From positions 1 to 7,515 of the forward strand of contig CAZZFQ010000066.1 of NCBI GenBank assembly GCA_964653695.1: 7,515 nucleotides of DNA, read 5' to 3'. Made by a program: the position numbers and the translations under genes. The DNA is from JALHTG01 sp964653695 (lineage in GTDB: Archaea > Thermoproteota > Bathyarchaeia > 40CM-2-53-6 > JALHTG01). A model generated the notes under the pieces. The model worked only from the letters and a program-made list of their open reading frames with translations, was not told the DNA's origin and searched no databases. This document shows positions 1 to 5,499 of this stretch, one piece after another. The number at the start of each line of letters is the position of its first letter. Position 1 is the stretch's first letter.

Positions 1-136
1 GATCGATGGCTTTCTCAATTATGGGTCTCGCTCTGTCGACCTCAAGCATCCATTCCGCTGAGTTGCCGTAGGACCAGCAGCCAAGACAGATCCGTGATAC
101 TCTAAGACCAGATTTTCCCAGATTCAAGTACTCCAT
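1..136 (-). CDS. Aldo/keto reductase, amino-terminal fragment (runs off left edge)
   Basis: The reading frame opens with ATG at 136 and stays open for 45 codons to the left edge, so only the amino terminus is present. The start MEYLNLGKSGLRVSRICLGC is characteristic of NADPH-dependent aldo/keto reductases. It matches the short beta-hairpin followed by the first barrel strand (residues 12-24, with the Gly-Cys-Trp-Ser-Tyr-Gly turn). The later RARPIIEKAID segment (35-45) fits the first barrel helix of the AKR11/YajO-like subgroup. The catalytic Asp, Tyr, Lys and His lie beyond the edge and cannot be checked. Family members reduce carbonyls in the cytosol; the substrate cannot be predicted. A purine-rich GGGGATC just before the ATG and a TATA-like box about 50 bases upstream support this start and suggest the gene is transcribed separately from the HEPN gene behind it. 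Confidence 0.86.
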   Translation of the reverse strand, partial: MEYLNLGKSGLRVSRICLGCWSYGNSAEWMLEVDRARPIIEKAID

Positions 137-139
137 GAA

Positions 140-146
140 GATCCCC
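140..146 (-). promoter_or_regulatory. Possible ribosome binding site of the aldo/keto reductase gene
   Basis: The minus strand reads GGGGATC three bases before the ATG at 136. It differs by one base from GGTGATC, the core complementary to the archaeal 16S rRNA tail. It supports the ATG chosen for the reductase fragment. Confidence 0.35.
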
Positions 147-182
147 TGATCTCATCGTGCGATCTGAGTTGTCGCCTTGATC

Positions 183-190
183 GTTATAAG
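183..190 (-). promoter_or_regulatory. Putative TATA box for the aldo/keto reductase gene
   Basis: The minus strand reads CTTATAAC here, about 47 bases before the ATG at 136. An archaeal start site about 25 bases downstream would fall near 160 and leave a leader of roughly 25 bases. That is long enough to include the Shine-Dalgarno-like GGGGATC at 140-146. The call rests on position and composition only. Confidence 0.4.
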
Positions 191-679
191 GATTGGAGGA
201 ACGAGGCCGCGTCGAACAGCCATCTTCTAGTACTTCCCAAAAGATCTGCCGATAGAGCAGTTAGAGCCACTCGGTGAATAGCCAATCTTCCTTCAGAGGG
301 AATCATAGACAACAATGTAGGCGCCTCCAGGGACCGATCCATCAAAGGAGGAAAACAATTGGGCAACAGAATGACGAGTGCGCCTACCTGAGCAGATGGG
401 TGCACCTACAATATCGGCAACCGTCACTAAAGTCTGCAATTCTGGCAGAAAGTTGGATTCAGAAGAACGAAGGCTTTTCTCGGAGCAATTGGTAGCAGGA
501 CACGAGCTGCGTGTGCTCACGAGAAGGACACCCACTCGCACAATTTCCTAAGCGACAAGGGACAACTATTCAGCTACAGCGGTGCGGCTGATGGGGTTCA
601 GCTCCATCATATGACTATCTGTGAGCTATCGAAGGTTACATTGGAATGTGTATAGACCCATGCGCCTGTGTCGCTTTTG
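191..679. other. Stretch without a recognisable gene
   Basis: No protein family is recognised in any frame between the HEPN gene and the reductase promoter. Two overlapping minus-strand open frames exist: 293-541 with a GTG start, and 184-405 with a GTG start. They lie in different frames, each is interrupted by nearby stops, and neither shows a known motif. They may be chance frames or the two halves of a decayed, frameshifted gene. No tRNA, CRISPR repeat or T-rich archaeal terminator was found. An imperfect hairpin lies at 589-609. Confidence 0.5.
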
Positions 680-1111
680 TCAGAACGGAGACACAGACAA
701 GTTCTTGCAGGCGTCAAGAACTTTCTTAGCGTCATCAAGCGCCCTCTTGGCATCATCTCTGTCAAAGATCTTTTCCGGTGGCAATCCGCGCATCTCTTCA
801 CCATACATCGCCGGGGCTCTCTTTCTTGCTAGGCTCTTTGAGATCTTTGCGACCCGGTCCACATGCGCTTGGAACGATTTGGGAAAGCGGTGAACATTGG
901 ACTGGAGGATATCGGAAACATCATGGAACTTTGGGTACTCCACACCGATCAGTCTGAGTGCCCCCTTCAGGACGAGCTCAACCGATTCCTGAGCCTGTCT
1001 CACGCAGTATGGGTAGTTTCGTTGGTCATAGGCCAGCTTCGCCGTCTGAAACCTAGCGCGGCCCTGTCTATAGTAAGACCTCGATAGCTCGCTAAACCGC
1101 AATCTCTTCAC
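680..1111 (-). CDS. HEPN-domain protein, partner of the upstream nucleotidyltransferase
   Basis: This is a 143-residue all-helical protein of the HEPN superfamily. The segment around residues 36-68 (RQAQESVELVLKGAL, then GVEYPKFHDVSDIL) is the typical HEPN helix pair of the archaeal MNT-partner group. The later R98-A-P-A-M-Y103-G stretch and the alanine-rich last helix (120-137) fit the same group. HEPN proteins paired with MNT proteins are usually toxin RNases whose activity is blocked by the partner. The usual R-X4-6-H catalytic motif is not present: the matching place reads R98-X4-Tyr103, so RNase activity is uncertain. The start is GTG at 1111, inside the last codons of the nucleotidyltransferase gene (20-base overlap), which implies co-transcription and probably translational coupling. 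No clear terminator follows. It could also be a non-toxic HEPN nucleotide-binding protein. Confidence 0.85.
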   Translation of the reverse strand: MKRLRFSELSRSYYRQGRARFQTAKLAYDQRNYPYCVRQAQESVELVLKGALRLIGVEYPKFHDVSDILQSNVHRFPKSFQAHVDRVAKISKSLARKRAPAMYGEEMRGLPPEKIFDRDDAKRALDDAKKVLDACKNLSVSPF

Positions 1112-1841
1112 CTATCGGCATCTTCGGATCAAGCCTCCAGAACCACCGTCCATTCTTAACGACTTTCTGGCCCCCAGCCTTCCTGACGAGTGATCTGCAT
1201 TGAGAGAGAACCTTTTCGAGGAAGCCTTCCTTATCGAAGACGATGACTCCTTCATCGATGATGTCCAAGTAGATCGGGAGAAATCTGCTAGCCTCATCCC
1301 GTGAGAGCGGAAAGAACGACACGTCTGTGAAGAGTTCGTTCCGATATAGGAATCTCCTCTCATCTTCGATCGGAGCTACTGACTCATACAACTCCTCTAA
1401 CCTTTTACCGACACTTCCTCGAATGCCCTCGACCACTACAAGCATATCGACATCACTGCTCGCACTCGCGGTTCCCCTCGCGACGGATCCGTAAACGCAT
1501 ACCGATTGCAGGCGATCCGCATAGTTCTCTCTCAGAAGCCTTGTAGTCTTGACAATGATGGGAACGAAGCTTTGAGAGCGTATACGGTCCAAGTTCTTAA
1601 GAAACTCGTAAGCGTACACAGCGTCTTGGGGATTGATCAGCCTGTAGAGGCGCGTTCTTCCGCTTCTGCCGAAGACCGTCAGATAGCCTCTTCTCCTGAG
1701 CTGGCTAACGACCGCTAAGAGGGTTGACGAGCTGCGGCGCAAAATGGATCCAGCTTCGTATAGCGTAAAGATTCGGTCTCCAAACCTATTCATAAGGATC
1801 GCATAGTCATTGAAGAGCCAAGCCGGCAGGTGCGTTACCAA
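1092..1841 (-). CDS. Winged-helix/minimal nucleotidyltransferase (MNT) protein, antitoxin-like
   Basis: This 249-residue protein has two domains. Residues about 18-68 form a winged helix-turn-helix, with a recognition-helix region ending QLRRRGYL and a basic wing FGRSGRTRLYRL. Residues about 100-205 are a Pol-beta-type nucleotidyltransferase: Y117-G-S-V-A-R-G, then the catalytic pair D130-V-D132, and a third acidic residue in FTDVSFF (D173). The carboxy end (WFWRLDPK then IGEEIAV) matches the tail seen in archaeal members of this family. In HEPN-MNT pairs the nucleotidyltransferase acts as antitoxin, in the studied MntA-HepT case by AMPylating the toxin. All three acidic residues are present, so it is probably active. 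The start is TTG at 1841, chosen because a TATA box sits about 30 bases upstream, giving a nearly leaderless mRNA. An ATG at residue 17 would remove only a short amino-terminal piece. The fused DNA-binding domain suggests self-regulation. Confidence 0.88.
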   Translation of the reverse strand: MVTHLPAWLFNDYAILMNRFGDRIFTLYEAGSILRRSSSTLLAVVSQLRRRGYLTVFGRSGRTRLYRLINPQDAVYAYEFLKNLDRIRSQSFVPIIVKTTRLLRENYADRLQSVCVYGSVARGTASASSDVDMLVVVEGIRGSVGKRLEELYESVAPIEDERRFLYRNELFTDVSFFPLSRDEASRFLPIYLDIIDEGVIVFDKEGFLEKVLSQCRSLVRKAGGQKVVKNGRWFWRLDPKMPIGEEIAV

Positions 1842-1870
1842 GGCGACCGCCTAACATAAGCAAAGCACTC

Positions 1871-1878
1871 ATATAAAG
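1871..1878 (-). promoter_or_regulatory. TATA box of the MNT-HEPN cassette
   Basis: The minus strand reads CTTTATAT, a good match to archaeal TATA boxes. Transcription would begin about 25 bases downstream, near 1849, only about 8 bases before the TTG start at 1841. This implies a nearly leaderless transcript, common in archaea. No Shine-Dalgarno sequence is seen before the TTG, which agrees with this. Confidence 0.55.
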
Positions 1879-1883
1879 CGAGC

Positions 1884-1901
1884 GCGCAGTTACCCCTGCG
1901 C
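1884..1901. promoter_or_regulatory. 18-bp GC-rich palindrome next to the TATA box (candidate operator)
   Basis: The plus strand reads GCGCAG, six bases, CTGCGC: a perfect 6-bp inverted repeat with a TTACCC spacer. It ends 5 bases upstream of the TATA box, where a bound protein would meet the transcription factor B site. The MNT protein encoded just downstream has a winged helix, so self-repression through this site is a natural proposal. It could instead be a stem-loop ending the aromatic operon transcript, but no T run follows on the minus strand. Confidence 0.4.
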
Positions 1902-1909
1902 ATTGGATT

Positions 1910-2029
1910 CTAAGTTACTCGCCTCGTTTTTTCCTTGTCTCGGCCAAATATGATGACTCGATGTTTTCTTTCCTTCAACAGCCTCGCAAATAGGTGGCCC
2001 ATCTGTCTTGTGCCGCCGACTACGGCTAC
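1910..2029 (-). pseudogene. tyrA: Truncated remnant of prephenate dehydrogenase (Rossmann amino terminus only)
   Basis: In the frame -1 to pheA, the minus strand encodes VAVVGGTRQMGHLFARLLKE and then RKHRVIIFGRDKEKTRRVT before TAG at 1912-1910. This is the first beta-alpha-beta unit of archaeal TyrA, which normally reads VAVVGGTGxMGxxFAxxLK with a following VxIxGRD strand. TyrA oxidises prephenate to 4-hydroxyphenylpyruvate for tyrosine. Only about 39 of the roughly 250 or more residues remain. The frame has no ATG, GTG or TTG between its upstream stop (2065-2063) and the homology, apart from an ATG inside the nucleotide-binding loop. The second loop glycine is Arg. Shifting frame at the six-A run at 1928-1933 adds a further EASNLESNAQG before another stop. 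The promoter of the MNT-HEPN cassette follows at once, suggesting a deletion or insertion junction. Confidence 0.72.
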
Positions 2030-3105
2030 TGCGCTCTTGGATAGGAGCCCAAAATCTTCAGGTCAACAGTTTTTCGTTGAAGTTCTTCTAGAGCTTCTTG
2101 ACACTTCAAATCCTTCCTATGTCCTTCAAAATCGCAGAAGAAGACATACTCCCAAGGCTTGCCACGCGCAGGCCTCGACTCTATCTTCGTAAGATTGATC
2201 ATTCTGCCGGACAACACGCCTAGTGCTTCGTGCAGCGATCCGGGACGATGCCTCACAGAGAATAGCACTGAAGTTCGATCCTTACCAGTCGGCTCATGAT
2301 CAATCCAGGTTAGCACGAAGAACCGGGTATGGTTCTCATGGCTATCCTCGATACCGGAGGCGAGAATAGTCATTCCATAGAGTTGTGCGGCCAGCTCAGT
2401 ACCGATCGCTGCGATTCCGTTCCTCTCACTCGCCAACTTGACAGCTTCTGCTGTGCTTCTGGACTCTACAAGTTTGGCGGAGGGCAGATTCTCCTTGAGG
2501 TATTGGTGGCATTGGGCGAGAGCTTGAGGATGCGATGTAACTTCCGAGATCTCATCCAACCACGTGTCTGGTTTCGCTATTAGATTGTGTTTGATGCGTA
2601 TTATGACCTCGCCAGAGACCTTGAGATCCGATTCGCCCAGTAGGTCTAACGTTGTCAACACCGATCCCTCGTTTGAGTTCTCTATAGGGACGACGCCGCT
2701 ATCCGCCTCTCTGACACTTACCGATCTGAAGATGTCTGCTATGCTTGGCCGTTGATCGAATATCGCGTTCACATCGTGGAAGTGCTCGCGAGCAGCCTGT
2801 TCACAGAAAGTTCCTCGAGGCCCAAGAAACGCAACTCTCGTCTCCTTCAATTGTACGCTTCGGCAGAGGCGCATGATCTCTCTGTATACATCCTCAGCAA
2901 GTTCTCTTGGGAGAGATCTTTGGGCCGCCTCCTCGCCGATTCTTCTCAAGACGGTGTTCTCTCTCACCGCATCGATGATCGGTAGCCTCAGCTTCTTCTT
3001 GTATTCCCCTATTTCTCTGGCGAGAAGCACTCTCTCGGTCAGGGCGTCTATTATCCGCTTATCGACAGCATCAATCCTTTCGCGTATCTTTTCTCTCTCA
3101 TCCAT
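2026..3105 (-). CDS. pheA: Fused chorismate mutase-prephenate dehydratase with ACT domain
   Basis: This 359-residue bifunctional enzyme converts chorismate to prephenate and then to phenylpyruvate, the committed route to phenylalanine. Residues 1-87 are an AroQ-type chorismate mutase. R8, R25, K36, D45, E49 and Q85 line up at a constant offset with the E. coli active-site residues R11, R28, K39, D48, E52 and Q88. Residues 90-268 are prephenate dehydratase: LGPRGTF (94-100), PIENSNEGSV (140-149), SHPQALAQC (191-199), and the essential T260-R-F. Residues 278-355 are an ACT domain with PGSLHEAL (288-295) and ESRP (309-312), the phenylalanine-binding motifs, so feedback inhibition by phenylalanine is likely. 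The ATG lies 5 bases after the aroC stop, and the fusion is full length. In the operon it is the last intact gene, followed by the tyrA remnant in the -1 frame. Confidence 0.96.
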   Translation of the reverse strand: MDEREKIRERIDAVDKRIIDALTERVLLAREIGEYKKKLRLPIIDAVRENTVLRRIGEEAAQRSLPRELAEDVYREIMRLCRSVQLKETRVAFLGPRGTFCEQAAREHFHDVNAIFDQRPSIADIFRSVSVREADSGVVPIENSNEGSVLTTLDLLGESDLKVSGEVIIRIKHNLIAKPDTWLDEISEVTSHPQALAQCHQYLKENLPSAKLVESRSTAEAVKLASERNGIAAIGTELAAQLYGMTILASGIEDSHENHTRFFVLTWIDHEPTGKDRTSVLFSVRHRPGSLHEALGVLSGRMINLTKIESRPARGKPWEYVFFCDFEGHRKDLKCQEALEELQRKTVDLKILGSYPRAQ

Positions 3106-3110
3106 TCAAG

Positions 3111-4214
3111 TCACTTCAAAACCTTGGGTATCGCCCCATAGCGAATCATGAAATCAGCAAGCACTATTGATACGACTGCCTCAACAACGGGAACAGCCTT
3201 CGGTACCACGCAGGGGTCATGCCTTCCCCCTAGTTCCAGCTCTGTCTCTTTCATAGACGCGAGATTCACGCTCCTTTGTTTTCTTCGAATGGACGGGGTA
3301 GGCTTGAACGCCACCTGAACCACAATCTCGCTCCCAGTCGACAAACCTCCAAGGATTCCACCGGCGTTGTTCGTTTCGAACTGTACCTTCCCACCTGTGA
3401 TGGTAAGTGGATCGTTGTTCTGTGAGCCTCTCGACCGAGCGGCTTCAAATCCTGATCCGAACTCAACTCCTTTGACAGCTGGAATGGAGAAGAGCGCTTT
3501 AGCAAGTTCTGAGTCAAGAGAGTCGAACAAAGGCTCCCCGATGCCTGGCGGGATACCATACGCTACAGCCCTGACTATTCCCCCGACGCTATCTCCAGCC
3601 TCAGCGGCCTCCAGAATCGCCTTCTGAATTAGTGGTGCAGCTTCACGGTCACCGCATCTTACGGGAGTGGTGTACACTTGTGCACGTAGCTCTTCACGAG
3701 TCAAGTTGGTCCTAGAGTACACGTTCTCTATGGACAGTGTGTCTGCCAGGACCTCAATTCCCGTGTGCGCAAGCAGCTTCTTTGCTACCGCTCCAGCCAT
3801 AACGAAGGCAACGGTCATTCTGCCTGTGAAGCGTCCTCCTCCTCTGTAGTCGTTGAATCCTCCGTATCGTACTCTAGCTGGATAGTCTGCGTGGCCTGGT
3901 CTGGGGATGTCTTTGAAACGTTCGTATGGCTGCGAATCCACGTTCGTATTCCGGACTATCATGGCGATCGGCGCCCCAGTGGTCCTGCCTTGGAACGTTC
4001 CGGACAGAAGCTCTGCCTTGTCTTCCTCGATCCTCGACGATGAGATACCGGGTTCCCTTGGGATCCGTCTATCTAGGTCATGTTGCACCTCGATTTCACT
4101 GAACTCGAGTCCTGCTGGGCAACCGTCAACGATCACGCCTACGCACTTGCCGTGGCTTTCCCCGAAGAGGGTTATCACGAATTCTTTCCCGAAGCTATTT
4201 CCAGCCAAGAACAT
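3111..4214 (-). CDS. aroC: Chorismate synthase
   Basis: AroC removes phosphate from 5-enolpyruvylshikimate 3-phosphate to give chorismate, using reduced FMN without net redox change. The protein is 367 residues, normal for the family. Visible signatures are NSFGKEF (6-12), FGESHG (17-22), RPGHADY (105-111), RGGGRFTGRMT (124-134), TNNAGGILGGLSTG (281-294) and RHDPCVVPKAVPVVEA (331-346). Together these cover the FMN and substrate site, including both active-site histidines (H21 and H108). The ATG at 4214 lies in the last codons of aroA (20-base overlap), and the short amino terminus before NSFG is typical, so this start is secure. The gene makes the substrate for the chorismate mutase domain encoded immediately downstream. 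Nothing unusual was seen; no separate flavin reductase domain is fused. Confidence 0.97.
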   Translation of the reverse strand: MFLAGNSFGKEFVITLFGESHGKCVGVIVDGCPAGLEFSEIEVQHDLDRRIPREPGISSSRIEEDKAELLSGTFQGRTTGAPIAMIVRNTNVDSQPYERFKDIPRPGHADYPARVRYGGFNDYRGGGRFTGRMTVAFVMAGAVAKKLLAHTGIEVLADTLSIENVYSRTNLTREELRAQVYTTPVRCGDREAAPLIQKAILEAAEAGDSVGGIVRAVAYGIPPGIGEPLFDSLDSELAKALFSIPAVKGVEFGSGFEAARSRGSQNNDPLTITGGKVQFETNNAGGILGGLSTGSEIVVQVAFKPTPSIRRKQRSVNLASMKETELELGGRHDPCVVPKAVPVVEAVVSIVLADFMIRYGAIPKVLK

Positions 4215-5499
4215 CGCCTCCGAGAGTTTTCAGGTCCTCAAAGAAGCTGGGATATGACTTGGCGACGCAGGTTGCTCTATCAATGGTGGTGCTGCCCTCT
4301 GCGGCGAGTGCTGCGACGGCGCATGCCATGGCAACACGGTGGTCTCCGTGCGAGTCGACCTTTGCACCTTTTAGGAAAGGCACCCCAGTGATTTCTAGCC
4401 CGCCTCTTGTTTCCCGAATCTTGGCGCCCATTTTCCCCAATTCGCTTGAAAGCGCCGCGAGCCGATTGGACTCCTTTACTCTCAACCTCTCTGCGTTAGT
4501 GATCTTGGTTGTTCCTTGGGCATAGCATGCCGCTGCGGTTAGGGGAGGAACAAGATCAGGGCAGTCCGCAGCATTTATCTCAGTCGCCCTAGGCCGCTTG
4601 GGCCGAATCCAGACGGAGTCTTCCTCCCATTGAACATCTACGCCCATATCGTCCAGAACAGAAAGAATTCTGCTGTCTCCTTGAATGGATCCAGACGTTT
4701 TCAGGCCTGAGACTTCAATCTCGGAGCCTGTTACTGCACCTGCGGCGAACATGAACGCAGCTGATGAATAGTCACCTTCGACCAGATGATGATATGAGCG
4801 GGCTGACTGAACTCCATTGATCGTGAAGCTCGTCAGGTTGGCGTTTGCATCAACTTGTATGTCATGACATCTCAGAACTCTCAGTGTCATATGTACGTAT
4901 GGCGCAGACTCTAGCGGTGTGCTGACTTCGATTGATGTTGGCTGGGGCCCCAGTGGGGCTGAAAAGAGGAGGCCAGATATGAATTGAGAGCTGACGTCAC
5001 CGACTATTCGGGCCTTACCGCCTCTGTATGTCCTGCCAAACAGAACGAGTGGAGCACAGCCATTGCTCCGGACAGAGTAGCATAGGACACCCAACTGCCT
5101 CATCGCGTCGATTAGAGGGTGCATTGGCCTTTTCCTGAGGGATGGCTTCCCTGTCACAACGGAGATGCCTTCGGCATGTGGGAGGATTGGTGTCACGAAA
5201 CGCATCGTGGAAGCTGATTCTCCGCAGTTCACGACATCGGCGGGCGTCTCGATGTGGTCCACGCCTACGACAGTGAGTGATCTTTCTTGAAGTGTAACTT
5301 GTGCTCCGTAGGCTTCGACCGCGGCGATCGTCGCGCATGCGTCTTCGCTCAGTGACGGGTTCTCAATCTTCGATTTCTCAGTAGACAGAGATGCAGCTAT
5401 TACTGCTCTGTGCGTGTGGGATTTTGAGGGAGGCGCGCGGACTGAGCCTTGAAGCCGCGAGCCGCCGCGTATCGTAACCTGTTCAGATGTGCTTGGCAA
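4195..5499 (-). CDS. aroA: 3-phosphoshikimate 1-carboxyvinyltransferase (EPSP synthase)
   Basis: AroA joins phosphoenolpyruvate to shikimate 3-phosphate. I chose the TTG at 5499, giving 434 residues. A TTG at 5550 would add 17 residues unlike the family and lengthen the overlap with aroK to 68 bases. From 5499 the overlap is 17 bases, GAGGG lies just upstream, and numbering nearly matches E. coli. K26, S27 and R31 lie in PPSKSHTHR; R100 in CGESASTMRF; R124 in RKRP; S170, S171 and Q172 in GDVSSQF; D315 in DCPDLVPP; K342, E343 and R346 in RVKESNR; R388 in HGDHR; K414 in KSYPSF. All substrate-binding and catalytic residues are thus present. The residue matching E. coli Gly96 is Ala96, the substitution known from glyphosate-insensitive enzymes such as CP4. 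The gene overlaps aroC by 20 bases. Confidence 0.95.
   Translation of the reverse strand: MPSTSEQVTIRGGSRLQGSVRAPPSKSHTHRAVIAASLSTEKSKIENPSLSEDACATIAAVEAYGAQVTLQERSLTVVGVDHIETPADVVNCGESASTMRFVTPILPHAEGISVVTGKPSLRKRPMHPLIDAMRQLGVLCYSVRSNGCAPLVLFGRTYRGGKARIVGDVSSQFISGLLFSAPLGPQPTSIEVSTPLESAPYVHMTLRVLRCHDIQVDANANLTSFTINGVQSARSYHHLVEGDYSSAAFMFAAGAVTGSEIEVSGLKTSGSIQGDSRILSVLDDMGVDVQWEEDSVWIRPKRPRATEINAADCPDLVPPLTAAACYAQGTTKITNAERLRVKESNRLAALSSELGKMGAKIRETRGGLEITGVPFLKGAKVDSHGDHRVAMACAVAALAAEGSTTIDRATCVAKSYPSFFEDLKTLGGDVLGWK

Noticed and set aside
344..391. Strong plus-strand AAGGAGG followed by TTG at 359 and ATG at 371
   Set aside because: Both starts read only 7 to 11 codons before a TGA; there is no real plus-strand gene here, so the ribosome-site match is probably chance.
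274..495. Plus-strand open frame of 73 codons
   Set aside because: Low-complexity, polar composition without motifs; lies opposite other spurious frames and no promoter precedes it.
589..609. 8-bp hairpin TGATGGGG/CTCCATCA with loop TTCAG, looking a little like a tRNA T-arm
   Set aside because: No matching acceptor, D or anticodon arms around it. On the transcribed minus strand one pair becomes an A-C mismatch, and no T run follows, so neither a tRNA nor a terminator is supported.
607..804. Minus-strand frame with several Cys and His residues (CADCHRKR)
   Set aside because: Overlaps the end of the well-supported HEPN gene in another frame, and the Cys spacing does not make a full zinc-binding site.
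3907..4257. Plus-strand open frames within aroC and aroA
   Set aside because: They lie entirely opposite strongly supported enzymes and encode serine- and proline-rich sequence typical of antisense shadows.
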